A stretch of 34,710 nucleotides of DNA from Welwitschia mirabilis (GCA_051453625.1 JBOZIK010000001.1:279778948-279813657), one strand, 5' to 3'. Numbered from the stretch's first letter, positions 11,011-22,499 are shown. The notes: a model not told the origin generated them from the letters alone. Translations and numbers: made by a program.

Positions 11011-14000
11011 TATTGTTCTATAGAAATAGAAATTAATGAGTATGTTGTTGAAAATTTGAATATATTTCTCTTAATTTAATATTAATTTACTTACCAACAT
11101 GTCTTTAATAATTCTAAATATAACACATAACACAAATTCATCATATCATTCATTCACTATTGATATTTAAATGATGATCTACATTTCATAAAGCATGTAA
11201 AATAAATTTTCTTAACTTAGAATTATATGTATTTTCATGCAGTCTAAAGAGAAAATAAATAATTTAACTTGGTTAAATGCCCAAAGTTAATCTAACAAAT
11301 GACATCATGACCTAACAACAAGAAATCATTATAAAATCTAATAAAAGCATTCTAATTTTGAAAAGAGATATAAAAGAAAAAAATAGTCAAATCTAATTAA
11401 GGTAATAAATAATATGATCATTCTTAAATAAAAAATTTGATAAAATATTAAAATAATACTTGAGACCAAAAACTGATATTACTAAAGATAGTTACTACAA
11501 TAAAACTACTTAGTAAGATAGTACTAGGAAATTTTTTCTTTACAAATTTGTAGGAAGAGAGAAGCCTCTATTCTTATCTAAAAAATTCTATATCATATTA
11601 AAATCTTTATCAAGTATCTATGGAACAACTAAAAAAGAGAAAGTTAACTATAATCAAAATGTAGCTCTTTTGGAAGATTTATTTCAAGCATGAATAATGA
11701 AAATTCTACAAGTTTCATCAAGGGAAGAAAGGAGCATTAACAACATTTATTTTAAGAATCATGGTCATTCTAGGCTATCTTAAAGTGCTAATTTAATTGA
11801 ATAATGATATACAAACCACATTTATAGGTACAATGATTTATCATAAGTTTAACCCTATTTTTAAAAACATAGATTTATAACAAAGACATTTTAAAGACTA
11901 TCTATAAGTCCTTAGACAGTTTAAGTATACATAAACACATACACATAGTAAATAAGTGTCCTAAACTATCTGATAAGTTAACCATTGGATTATATTAAAA
12001 TCATGTAGTTCTCATAGTTTTCTCTAAACCATGAAACTAGCTAAACATTTAAATGCTATTCTTTAAGGCTTTGTAATAAGAAAAGTGATTCCATTATTTA
12101 AAAAAGAGAGGGAGAAAAAGAAATAATAAGAGGAAGAAAATATAAAGAAAGGAAAAAAAATTCCTTAAATGTTCATTATGATGACATTAAAAAATCCATA
12201 AATATTCTCCTATGATATCCTCCTATCATGTTGAAAAGGCTTTCAAAAATTCACATCTAGGCTTTTGCTACACATAAGTATGTTGAAAATCTTCTTATGA
12301 ATTACAAAATGGAAAAACTAAATGACATTTTCAATTCTTAAATATTGAATACACTAGCCTAATATAATTTCTTTGATGTAATAAATACTAAAGAAAATGA
12401 TAATATTTTGGAAGAGTAATCTCTTTGCATATTTCCTTAAATATTTTCAATCAAACTGTATGAATTATTTAAATGCCATTTCATGTGATACCAAATTTAA
12501 ATATGTGAAAATAAAGCTAAAAACTTTTATGGATTATGGATTTTTCAAGGCATTAAAGCTAAATCATCCTTTCATAATAACCTATCCAAAGGGTTATTTA
12601 ACTACTTTACTATTTCAACTAATGAAAATTACCAAAGCATTTGAAAAATTTAATAAATGCATGGTATAAAAACATAGAAAATACCAAATAACCTAAGTAA
12701 GCCATTAATGATGCTAACATAAGCATGCAAGTAAAAACACATCTCTAGGATCATCTATAAGATAATATTAAATGCCTATAATGCTAAAGCAAATCCTTGA
12801 ATGGAAAGCAACCATGGATATCACATGTTAGAGCTATCATTTTAAAATCTTAAGCATTATCTAATATATTTGGTATGACCTTTATTATTAAGCTCATCAA
12901 ATACTTTTAAAAATATTATTACCTTTAATTTTAATTATATGTGATAAATTTATTCACTTAAGTGAAAATATAATTTCCTAAATTTACCTATGCCTTAGGA
13001 ATAACTTTTCAATCCTTGAATGAAATCAAAAAAAAAAAAAAGCTTCAAAACAAGTGCATTACTAAAAAATAACCTAACTATTCATTTAGCACATAATACC
13101 TATGATTGATAAAAATAATTAATAATTTCTATAGCTTATTTAGTATTTTAAAGACACAAAATATGCTAATAAACTCTATTAAGATCTTTGTACTACTATT
13201 AGTAAACCACATATGCCATTCATAAAGGCTCTAATTTTTAATATAATGATTAATAGTAAGTGCCAAACATCATGAATAGTAAATGTTAATTAAGCTAATA
13301 TCTAGTTTACTCATTCTTAACTTGCTTATCATTAAGAGTTTTTTAATCTTTCAGTTATCAATCTTCTTTTGGATTTTGATAAGCAACTAATTCTAAAGCA
13401 GGTATTTATTCCTAGAAATAATAAATAAAGGCTACACATTAAAGATATCTTCTATCTATAAAATCTTTTATGGTTTATGTTGAAACCACTAATACATAGT
13501 CATATGGCTATACACTGAATATTTTTCCTAGTTTACCTTTGAATCTAATAATGGGTGGTACTAATTTAATCTAAAAATTACTCTATTATCATTGTCTTCA
13601 TTATTTTATATAAAGAACAATAAGTTAGTGCATCTTAATTTTAATGATAATGTGGATAATAATTTTCACTCATGGAAAGGCCCAGTTAGATTAATAAAAT
13701 AAGAAGGTAAGTTTAATGCATGCTATGTATTATCATATTATATGTAAAATTGCTTAGTAAAATTGGAGGATATTTTAACAAAGGACTTTGGATGTATCAA
13801 GAGCCTAACATTGAATCATTTCTTTATAGAATTTATCATTTTAAATGAGTTAGAAGTTGGAATCATGCCAATAAAATTAAACCTAATGAAAGTTTAGTCA
13901 AATCCTACCAATCTTAGTAGATTTTCAAGTAATGCATGACTATGAACGTAGTGAGATTCAATTGCTTCATGTGTACAAACAAGTAATTAAAGGAAGTAAA

Positions 14001-15013
14001 CTCAAAAAATGTAAAAAAAAAAAAAATTAAATCATAGTTTATTCTCTCACATTTTCTAATTTTTTTCATCTTCATTTTTAAAAATTTTTTCACTAAGTTT
14101 TTAGATTTTATTTCATATAAATTATAAATTATTTATAATTATGTAATTATTTTTAGATTTTATTAGTATACAAGTCTAAATTAGTTATAATGATTTGATC
14201 AAGAAGTTACTAAAGTAAGGTTATGTATAATTTCCTATGCATTAAATGGTAGAATAGTATAATACCACATAATGTGTTTTTCCTAAAAATATAAAAAACA
14301 TTATTTACTTTTATTCTTATTCTATAGAGATAATATAAATCATCTAGTTAGCTTCATGTTCCATAATTACATGATATAAGAAAAATGTAGAAATAATAAA
14401 AATAAAGAATACTAAAGAGTATGAATATGTAATTTATCACTGAAAAAGAATTTACATCTATTACTGCATTGTCTTCTTTGAAAATCCACTTTAGCATGTT
14501 AAGAAACTTAGATTTAAATCATAGATTTAAAGGTAATTAGAAATAATTTATCATTAAATTCAAACATATTATTTACCATGTTAATAAAAGAAATATCTTG
14601 ATTTTTTTCTATTTCCCATTTAAAACACTTCTAAGAAGAAACTAGATGATTGAGAATGAATCTTATAGGAATAAATTTTAATTATTCCTCACAATAATAT
14701 GAGAAATTACTTTTTGTAATTTTTTAAAACACTTTACCATAATCATATAAGAAACATGTAATAGATTTCTCGGATGTTAATTACTAAGATATTAAATATC
14801 TCCAAATATGATAAAAGCTTGATTGCTGCTCCTCTATTAATGATAGGCCCTAATAAATGTAGCTTACTTCTTACTACATCTTGAGTTTTATTATTATTTA
14901 TAATTTTTGAAAGATATGCCCTAGTTGTTAAGGTATAATTAGTAGTTTGAAATATCTAAGCTATGGCATCGTATTATAGTATAGTTTACCTTAGTTACCA
15001 TTCCCTCTCAGGG
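11011..15013. other. 4 kb without a recognisable gene
   Basis: This is AT-rich sequence with short homopolymer runs (for example around 13029-13041 and 14014-14026). The plus-strand frame at 12397-12669 is the longest (about 90 codons) but has no motif I know and sits in sequence too AT-rich to trust. Reading the minus strand as a continuation of LINE-2 (endonuclease, ORF1) gave no recognisable block. It is probably older degraded transposon DNA. Confidence 0.5.
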
Positions 15014-15018
15014 ATTAT

Positions 15019-15320
15019 TAGAGTAGGACAATGGAAAAATTCGTTCATAGCATGCATTAAGAATTGGATTGTTGCAAAAGCAAATAACCAAAACTAAATA
15101 ACACACAAAGGTGTAAAGAGAAAAATAGTATTTATTAAAATTTTGTATGCCCTAAAGTAGTACATATGTCACTTATTTAAAGGACATAAGTCCTTTAAAC
15201 AGAAGTCCCTAAACAATGTGGAACTAAAAAGTAGGAAAATAAAAACAAATGCTGAATAGCAAAATATAAAAATAAAATTATGGTGGTAACATCATTCCAT
15301 GTTAGATTTGTTCCACGTCA
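15019..15320 (-). repeat. 3' LTR of the miniature element
   Basis: 302 bp. Read on the minus strand it starts TGACGTGGAACAA and ends CCTACTCTA. The end is TA rather than the usual CA, in both LTRs, so the terminus was either already TA in the parent or mutated there. It shows about 87 percent identity to 16121-16421. Confidence 0.9.
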
Positions 15321-15329
15321 TTCTCCCCT
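15321..15329 (-). other. Polypurine tract of the miniature element
   Basis: The minus strand reads AGGGGAGAA immediately before the TGACGTGG start of the 3' LTR. In LTR retrotransposons this position holds the purine primer for plus-strand synthesis. Confidence 0.85.
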
Positions 15330-15401
15330 ACTTAAAAAGGACTCAACCATGAGTTCTTAACAAGGTATAGTGGACCATTGAAAGATTGATATCTGACTAG
15401 A

Positions 15402-15746
15402 TCAGTAATGTTGAATGTACACAAGATGGCGAAATTGGCTTAGAAGAGCCTTCATAAAGTATGCCAGAAGCAGGAAAAGAATTTAGTCCCTATCAGAAGT
15501 AATTGTTTTGAGCACACCACATAAATGAATGATCTCCAAGAAAAATAGTTTGTTAATGTGTGATGCATTGAAAGTCTTCTTACCGAGGATGATAGCTCTA
15601 CTATCGATACACATACACCAAGTATTTTTCTTCTTCAGAACCAAAAGGGCTTGAATTGAATAAGGGTTCTTGCTCTCTTGGATGATGCCTTTCACAATAT
15701 CTTTGATGTGCAGAGTTCCAGAGAAGACAGGGATGTCTGCCTGGAT
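15402..15746 (-). pseudogene. In-frame gag-RT-integrase fusion relic
   Basis: One minus-strand frame contains three pieces that normally lie kilobases apart in Ty3/gypsy elements. Codons 1-16 read I-Q-A-D-I-P-V-F-S-G-T-L-H-I-K-D, the start of the gag domain (family form DIP.F.G.L.IE.F..W). Next comes I-V-K-G-I-I-Q-E-S-K-N-P-Y-S, with L-L-V-L-K-K-K-N-T-W-C-M-C-I-D-S-R-A-I, the N-terminal RT block (family form G.I..S.SP..SP...VKKKDG.WRMC.DYRALN). It then passes to F-F-L-E-I-I-H-L-C-G-V and I-T-S-D-R-D, the integrase block (F..EI..LHG.P..I.SDRD). A single in-frame TAA follows; after it, A-Y-F-M-K-A-L fits the next integrase segment, and the frame closes at 15402. The catalytic cores of RT (YXDD) and most of integrase are absent. 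I infer two internal deletions, both frame-preserving. Confidence 0.85.
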
Positions 15747-15759
15747 CTTTTGATAGTTG

Positions 15760-15973
15760 TTTTATAACCATGACACTAAGATCACACCCAATGTTTCATC
15801 TGCATTAGAATCTTCAATGTGGGCTTCTGGGGGTGGCAGATCTACCTATTCCCTAGAGTGAATGTTATTTCATAATCACAGCACTAAGATGGCATCTAAT
15901 GTTTCATTTTTGCCATAACCTTCAAGATGGGCTTCTGGTGATGGCAGATCTATCCATTTTCTAGAGTAAATAT
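15760..15973 (-). repeat. Two-unit ~106-bp tandem repeat in the miniature element
   Basis: Units 15760-15867 and 15868-15973 share actaagat, a c-a/t-aatgtttcat stretch, gggcttctgg, ggcagatct and ctagagt in the same order, with about 80 percent agreement by eye. They lie between the primer-binding site and the gag piece. The corresponding region of the parent element is not available for comparison. Confidence 0.8.
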
Positions 15974-16106
15974 TCAGATTTAAGAGGGCCTCAAGAATCC
16001 ACGCATTCTGTTCACTCTGTTGCTGCATCTGTTACTGCATCATCTAGAGTAGCTAGATGATGGTGGTTTTAGAATATGCCATTAGTTATCATGCAAGGTA
16101 TTGCCT

Positions 16107-16119
16107 ACTCTGATATCGA
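16107..16119 (-). other. Primer-binding site, initiator tRNA-Met type
   Basis: The minus strand reads TCGATATCAGAGT one base from the end of the 5' LTR. The initiator tRNA-Met site of plant LTR elements is TGGTATCAGAGC, so this copy differs at the second and third bases and the last base. The position confirms the minus orientation of the element. Confidence 0.8.
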
Positions 16120-16120
16120 C

Positions 16121-16421
16121 TAGAGTAGGACAGTGGAAGGATTCATTTACAGCATGCGCTAAGAACTAGATTGTTGCAAAAGAAACAACCAAAACTAAAT
16201 AATACATGAAATTATAGAGAGAGTAATAGTATTTATTCAAATTCTAGATGCCCTAAAGTAGTACATATGTCACTTATTTAAAGGACATAAGTCCTTTCAA
16301 TGGAAGTTCCTAAACAATGTGGGACTAAAAAGTAGGAAAATAATAACACATGCTGAATAGCAAAATATAAAAATAAAATTATGGCGATAACATTATTCCA
16401 TATCAGATTTATTCCATGTCA
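16121..16421 (-). repeat. 5' LTR of the miniature element
   Basis: 301 bp, the partner of 15019-15320, from tagagtagga to attccatgtca on the plus strand. It is followed directly by the target-site copy attat. Confidence 0.9.
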
Positions 16422-16426
16422 ATTAT

Positions 16427-17540
16427 ATAGGTATTTCAAAATTTGTAAGATTTATATAAAGATCTAGAGAGAAATAATTTTGGAAAGGGGATTAAAAAAC
16501 TATATATTATAGATTTTTTCTCCTAGAAATTAAGAATGACTTTTCATAAGATAATCTACCAAATGAGTTCAATCTAAGTAAAAGATATTACACTATGTAC
16601 ATCTTAGATTTATAGATAATAAATGAATTATTCACTATATATTTCAAATTTTATGAGAATACAAGTAGTAGAAACATTACATTTTATAATGAAATTTATA
16701 AAATACTATAATAACATGGAAGGCATCATAAATTAATTTATCAATCATTTAAAACCTACAAACACATTAAAGAAATATATTTAAAAATAAATATGATATA
16801 ACATTTGAGATGAACTATTATGTAAGTAGTACTTATGATTGTATCAATGATAGAAAGATAAAGAAAATTGAATTACAAATTAAATTACATTTATCAATGT
16901 CATAAATACTATAGACAATACTAATTCAACATAGATCAAGTACTAGGTCTTCATAGATAGATGCCTTATGAGCTAGTAATTCCCTTATATCTAGGAAGGG
17001 ATAGGAGAGGTTTAGAACGTAATGATAAAATGTTCTCTTATTCTAGTCATATAAAAGTTAAATCTAGAATGTAAGTGTTTTTGTGGATTAGATATAAAAT
17101 CTAATAATAACTTAATATAAAATTATGAACAGCAAATGTTGGATTTAAATATAAATATTTTACCCTTGAGATAAGCCTTAGTTATATAGATGTCCTTAAG
17201 GTTGTAGACTTTTGTTAGTTTATTATTGTTTTTAAAAAATATACAATGACAAACCTCCTTCTGTTGTAAGATATTAATATGTAGTACTTAGTCTTTTTGA
17301 TTTGTAAGTTTAATCTATCAAATTATCATTTATTTATCTTTTCCTTTCTTTTTAGAACCATTATCCTCAAAACATTGATAGCACTAATACAACTTATTGT
17401 ACTAGTAATCCCTTTTACCTTATCAACTCCAATGAATTTGGGTTAGTGTAGGATAAGTCTAAATAAAATATCATAAGTTAGTTCTTCTTAATAACATTTT
17501 TAAAAATTAATGAATAAAGGTATTGGAATTTGAATTAGGA
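16427..17540. other. 1.1 kb without a recognisable gene
   Basis: AT-rich sequence that continues the DNA left of the miniature element once that insertion is removed. No reading frame or motif stands out. The last part (about 17450-17540) may be leader sequence of an LTR element, because a primer-binding-site-like sequence follows at 17541-17554. Confidence 0.45.
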
Positions 17541-17554
17541 GTTCTTTAATACCA
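17541..17554 (-). other. Primer-binding-site-like sequence outside the left LTR
   Basis: The minus strand reads TGGTATTAAAGAAC, starting directly at the outer edge of the left LTR. It resembles the initiator tRNA-Met site (TGGTATCAGAGC) with C-to-T and G-to-A changes. An outer LTR edge should instead be followed by a target-site copy. A second internal region may therefore have been attached here. Confidence 0.5.
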
Positions 17555-17896
17555 TGTTAAGTTTTGTGTGATATTAAAATTATAAATTTGACATTAAAAA
17601 TATCATTTAGAAGAAGCTCTGTGTTGTTGAAAAAACCATCTATTGAGATGGCCCTTTCTAGTTAAAAGTGTTCCCTATGAAATATCCTAAGAAATGCTAT
17701 ATTAAAAAAAAAATAAAAGGATAAATGATTATATAAAACTTCATGTTTTGTTTACTATATATCTTGTGAAAGATTATGATATATGGGATATGTCTATTCA
17801 TTACAAGAGTTTACAAAACTAATAAACATGAAATGTATTTATGTTTTAACTATATTAATTGTTAAGTTATAATATTTAATATTTTATTTTTTAACA
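17555..17896 (-). repeat. Left (3') LTR of the old LTR element
   Basis: 342 bp, from tgttaagttttgtgtg to tttttaaca on the plus strand. Shared blocks with the right LTR include acattaaaaatatcattta, aatgattatataaaact and aagtgttcc.tatgaaa, in the same order. Confidence 0.75.
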
Positions 17897-17905
17897 CTCT
17901 TTTTC
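17897..17905 (-). other. Polypurine tract of the old LTR element
   Basis: The minus strand reads GAAAAAGAG directly before the TGTTAAAAAATAAA start of the left LTR. This is the expected place for the plus-strand primer in a minus-oriented element. Confidence 0.7.
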
Positions 17906-20900
17906 AATATAATAATCCTTGTTTCAAGATGAATGCAGTCCAACTTAATGTTTTCTTCATTTAAGAACAGGAACTTTAAAGGAATCATCTATTAAGTCAT
18001 TCTTATTAGAAAGATTATTTCTTTAATGAAGTATCTTCATCTTTTTTTAGAACAAATGTAAGAGAGAATTACTTTACTTTTGCTTTCATGTCATAAAACA
18101 TGTTTTATTTTGTAACATGAAACTAATTTTTCTTCTAAGTATTATCTTTTTAAAACTTCTTTAAAATGCTTTGTAGATGCCTTTTTTTATCACTTTGAGG
18201 ATTCCTCCATGTTTATTAACTCTTTATTGTTTTGTTAACTCTAATTTTATGGTTGATATCCTTCTATGTTTTGTTATGCTTCTTTATTAAACAACTTATT
18301 TCATCTATTGAAGTGATTTTCTTTTAATTCTTATAAGACGTACTTTTATCTCATGTGCACATCTTCTTTTAACTATATTGTTAGCATTAGATATAATCTA
18401 GTGTAGATATTAAGTGCACTATTTTTTAAAATTTTGTAAATTCAAGCTAAAAGTTTATTAAATTTCTTTTAGTATTATTTTTGCTTTTCCTTCTAATGAA
18501 ATAGGTTTTAGTAATAAAACTTATTTCCTAGAAATTGATTTCAGTATTACTATTCAAGCCTTCTCTTAAGTCAATCACTTGACCAATTTATAATTTCTCA
18601 AATTAATTTTCATTATTAATTCTAAAATGATAGGAAACCTACTCTTAAATTCTTACTTTTAAAATAAAGAAGTCTTCTTCTGAATAAAATAATTTCCCTT
18701 ACAATAAAACAATTGTTTGGGGATGAAACACTTCTAGACAAAACACTTGCTTCATAATAAATAATTTTTTTCTTCATATTTAATCAATTTTTGCCATATT
18801 CATTAATTTTTATCTTATCTTTGTCTTGATGTAGCTTTAGGTTCAATTATATATGCTTGAGAAAAATAATCTTAAACCAATTCATTTTTATGATGATGAG
18901 TTTATTCAAGAATGAAGACATAGAATTAGATTGCTTTTATTCCATTTTATCTTTCTTAATACCATTCTTACTTTAAGATCTTCAATTTCAATAAGACTAC
19001 TATTTGTTGATTTTAAAGTGTTTTTGGTTTTATATTCTTATGTACAGAGATGTTTCATGTATATATCTTATGTACATTATTTATTTTCTCTTATTATTCA
19101 TGTCTTTAGACATATTTGTAGTTGACAAACCTTTGTATTATCTTTAGTTTTAGAACTTTACCTTAAAATCCTCTTTAACCTTTTATTTTGAATCCTCTTT
19201 CATTAATCTTTTTTTGTTTGATTTTTATGAACTAGTTTCATGAGTATTTTATTTCATGAGACTCATTATGTCTTATCTTAGTTTCAATAATGTTTTTATT
19301 TTCTCTAAGATACTTTATTTATTAGCCTCTTTTGGCTTTTCAGAATAAGTGGTTTTCATTCTTAGTCATGAAGAAAAGTATGACATATACTTTTATTTGA
19401 GCCTTTAGAAATAACACTATGATGGTTAATGAACTTTGTCTTATTAAATAGGAACAACATTGTGTTTACTATGTTATTAACTTTCTAGTTTCATACCTTT
19501 ATTGCTAAGTGTTTTGATAGATGCTTGTAAAGCATTTCTGACATGCCTATTTTATAAATTTTATCTATGTTAATTTGAGATATTTATCGTTCCATAATAT
19601 AGGATTGCAGTTCTTTGACTATAAAATGAAGTTCATTCTTATCTTTTAGTTCTCTATGATATTTTGATGTTCTATATATGGACATTTTGTCCTTAATCTT
19701 ATTGATGTCTATCTTAATGATTTTAGTATTTTTCTTTATCTATGTTAATTGCGACGCATCAAGCTTTTATGGATTCATCTTTCACTTTTAACAAAATACC
19801 AATTACAAAACATAATAAAAATTGACTTCTCCATAGATTAGCTATTTTGACTTCTATAGCTATTAAAACCTTAACTTTGGATAAGATTACTTAAGTTTAA
19901 TAAAACAAAACATTCTTGTCTTTGATGAAAAACATTATTTTATTCTATACCACTTTATGATAAGCCTTTATAGGGTTTAATTCAGAAAGGATACAAGATA
20001 ATTTTAGGAATTCAAAAGTGTTATATCATAACATCCTTTTTCTATTTTGGATTTAGTTATGGCTTCATTACTTTTTACCTTAGCTTTAAAAATATCTTGA
20101 GTTTGTCTACTATTCATCTTTTTTTGCCCCCTATTTTAACTCTTAAACTTTAGTTTGTTATTTTGTGAAAAGAACTTAATTACTTTGTTAAGCAAACTTA
20201 TTATAACTTATAATCTTCACCTAAAATCTTATCTTATTTTATCACATTTTATCACCTAAAGCCTTATCTTAGTGTATCACATTTCATCATTTTATTATGG
20301 ATGGAACAAAGTTTTATAGACAAAATTGAGATTTGGATGGAACCACTATTTTGTGGATACAATAACTTTTCATGATAAATCATATGTCTTATTGAAGTTA
20401 TTTCATGTTGTACCTCTATTAAATTAATTTTTTTTTGGATTTTAAGTTCATTTAAACCTTTAATTTATCTTACTATTTCATTTTTAGTTTACAAACTTTT
20501 GAAACTTTTTCTATAATACAAGCATTTTGTATTCTCTCTCACTTTATTTTATCATACACTTTAAATAAGATCTTATTTTATCAAATTTTTCATTTTGGCT
20601 TATATTTTTTAAGATCATATTTTCTCACTTATTTTATTTTTAACTTTAATTTTATTTAATTTTTACATAAAGTTTGTTTCTTGATAAATTATTTTAAATC
20701 ACTGATTCTTCATACTTCCCATTGTAGCTTTGTATGATGAGCCTAGTTTTAAAAATCAAGATGAAACACAGTGTTTTTGTTTTTTTAACTTTAAAATTTT
20801 TAATTTTGGATTCTAATAATATTAAATTCAACTATTATATTAGATTTAAATTTTGATTTCATGATAACTACAACTTTGACTTTCTTTTTTTTCCTTTTTT

Positions 20901-21256
20901 TTTTAAAAAATCTATTTTCTAATTTTATAGTAGAAAACTTAAAACCTCTTCCTATTTGTTATTATGAAATAAATTTTAAGATTGTTAAACTTTTTATTTC
21001 TATGCTTCAAGAGTTCTTATCCTTTTATAGTATTTGAAACTATAGCTTTATTTTAGGATTTTTCATCTTCTTTTATTTGATGGTAAAACATTATGTTGTA
21101 ACAAAAGACTATTTTAAAAGTCTAGATTTATATTTCCATGGATCAAATAGCCTTTGTTTCATAATGAAACCTAAAGTTTTATAAATTTTTAATCATCATC
21201 ATCATTAAGCCTAAAATATCTAGGTTTATCTTTAACATCCTTGAATTATAATCTTT
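17906..21256 (-). pseudogene. Decayed interior of the old LTR element
   Basis: No long reading frame survives. The minus strand is rich in A and G and yields short lysine, glutamate and asparagine-rich pieces, for example L-R-E-N-K-N-I-I-E-T-K near 19300. These recall the coiled-coil stretch in the C-terminal half of some plant Copia gag proteins, but this is a weak resemblance. I did not find an RT YXDD, a protease DSG or an integrase SDRG/SDGG motif. The short plus-strand frame at 18931-19125 has no recognisable content. The interior is either a non-autonomous element or too mutated to read. Confidence 0.4.
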
Positions 21257-21269
21257 GACTGTGATACCA
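21257..21269 (-). other. Primer-binding site, initiator tRNA-Met type
   Basis: The minus strand reads TGGTATCACAGTC immediately inside the right LTR, against TGGTATCAGAGC for plant initiator tRNA-Met sites. It sets the element orientation to minus. Confidence 0.78.
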
Positions 21270-21668
21270 TGTTAGAATTCAAAGTAGGACTGCTCTAATG
21301 GTAAAAATTAGAATATTTATAATGGTAAAAATTAAAATGTTTATAATGATAAGATTAAAATCATAGACTTAACATTAAAAATATCATTTACAAGTGGCTT
21401 CATGTAGTTTGGGAAAACCATGTGTCCAAATGGCACTTTTGACATGGAAGTGTTCCTTATGAAACACCTTAATAAATGATATCTCAAATAAGTAAGATGA
21501 TGAATGATTATATAAAACTTTATGTTTCACTACTTATAGTGAAATATTAGGACATATGAGACATATCACTTTATTATACTATTCATGAAACTAACATAAA
21601 ACATATTTGTGTTTCATCTAATTACAAGGATTTTTAGCTTGCATTAATTAGTCCTTTATTTTCCAACA
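21270..21668 (-). repeat. Right (5') LTR of the old LTR element
   Basis: 399 bp, from tgttagaattcaaag to ttttccaaca on the plus strand. It is about 57 bp longer than its partner, most of which is explained by the 24-bp tandem repeat at 21297-21362. Confidence 0.75.
21297..21362. repeat. 24-bp tandem repeat inside the right LTR
   Basis: Units 21297-21320 and 21321-21344 differ at two positions (aatggtaaaaatta-g/a-aat-a/g-tttat). A partial third unit follows to 21362. The left LTR has only one unit-like stretch, so the expansion came after the element inserted, or was lost on the left. Confidence 0.8.
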
Positions 21669-22490
21669 AAAATATGATTAATAATAATTTAATAATAAAA
21701 ATGATATTTATGGACTTAAAAATATATTAATTCACTAATTTTTAGGCATAAAATATGTTACATTGCATGTTTAAATACATCCTCCAACTATCCATTTATT
21801 AATTCCTTAAAAATATTAAGCACTGTAGAGTTAGAAAGGCTATTTAAAAATTTTTCAACTACCATATTAATAATTGAAATTAAGTGAATTAAGGAGCTTG
21901 AAAACATTGACCAGTAATTAAATGAATTTTGTATATTAGGAAAATTAGTCTTGACTCATGAAACTATATATTAAACATACATTTATATCTTTAAAAGTCC
22001 ATTACATTTACAATTCTTTAATATCAAAAACTTCTAAGTGAATTTGTGATTTTACACACGTCAATTGATTTTGAGTAATACTAGAAAAATTAGACTAATT
22101 TTCATTATGTCATCTTATCTAGACATTTTCTATAATATTAAATTAAGTTGTAGAGAAGTAGAAAATTTCAGGAAAAGTCATTTCATAATGAAAAACCCAC
22201 ATATTTTATATGACTTTGCGTGAAAAATGTTACACATATGAAGTGAAAGAAAGATAATAGATAGAAGAAAGTGAGATAATAGAAAAAGTATATGTCAGAT
22301 AAAATAAGACATCCTAAGAGTAGACATCCTATGCTTTTTAGAGGTAAGGCTACTCTAAAGCCCATCAAATCTATGCAGTACTTCCTTATGATTTCTTCTC
22401 ATCTTTTTCTAAAGTATTTAGCCCTAATTCTTCTCCCTCCTAAGTAATATTTTAATGAATTCTCTTTTCTCTTAGTAAAAAATAGGAGTG
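21669..22490. other. 0.8 kb without a recognisable gene
   Basis: AT-rich sequence. The 61-codon minus-strand frame at 22183-22368 is hydrophobic with no family signature. If the minus-strand Athila/Tat-like element to the right is contiguous, its 3' LTR could lie here, but no second LTR copy is in the window to test this. Confidence 0.4.
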
Positions 22491-22499
22491 GGTGTCCTT

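Larger units (their letters stand above)
15014..16426 (-). mobile_element. Complete miniature LTR retrotransposon (TRIM-like)
   Basis: All structural parts are present. The 5-bp direct repeat attat flanks the element at 15014-15018 and 16422-16426. The LTRs lie at 15019-15320 and 16121-16421. A primer-binding site matching initiator tRNA-Met lies just inside the right LTR, and a purine tract on the minus strand lies just inside the left LTR. These fix the orientation as minus, so the right LTR is the 5' LTR. The inner region is only 800 bp and keeps pieces of Ty3/gypsy gag, RT and integrase. The element is too short to act alone and would have needed proteins from a full-length relative. LTR identity is about 87 percent by hand count, with transitions predominant, so the insertion is old. 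It interrupts otherwise featureless AT-rich DNA. Confidence 0.9.
17555..21668 (-). mobile_element. Old LTR retrotransposon, minus orientation
   Basis: Two diverged direct repeats (17555-17896 and 21270-21668) bound a 3.4-kb interior. On the minus strand each LTR starts TGTT and ends in the complement of its plus-strand TGTTA start, giving TGTT...TAACA termini. A primer-binding site lies inside the right LTR (21257-21269) and a purine tract inside the left LTR (17897-17905), so the right one is the 5' LTR. The LTRs agree by only about two thirds by eye, apart from the 24-bp repeats in the right LTR. No matching 5-bp flanks are found: taсca on the left and aaaat on the right differ. The interior is purine-rich on the minus strand, but I could not assign a Copia or Gypsy domain with confidence. 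Confidence 0.75.

Noticed and set aside
12397-12669. 90-codon plus-strand frame, longest in the 11-15 kb region
   Set aside because: No recognisable domain, no ribosomal or splice context, and AT-rich composition where frames of this size arise by chance. Kept only as a note.
18931-19125. Hydrophobic plus-strand frame that could suggest a membrane protein
   Set aside because: It lies inside the old LTR element, antisense to its orientation. T-rich DNA naturally encodes Phe, Leu and Ile.
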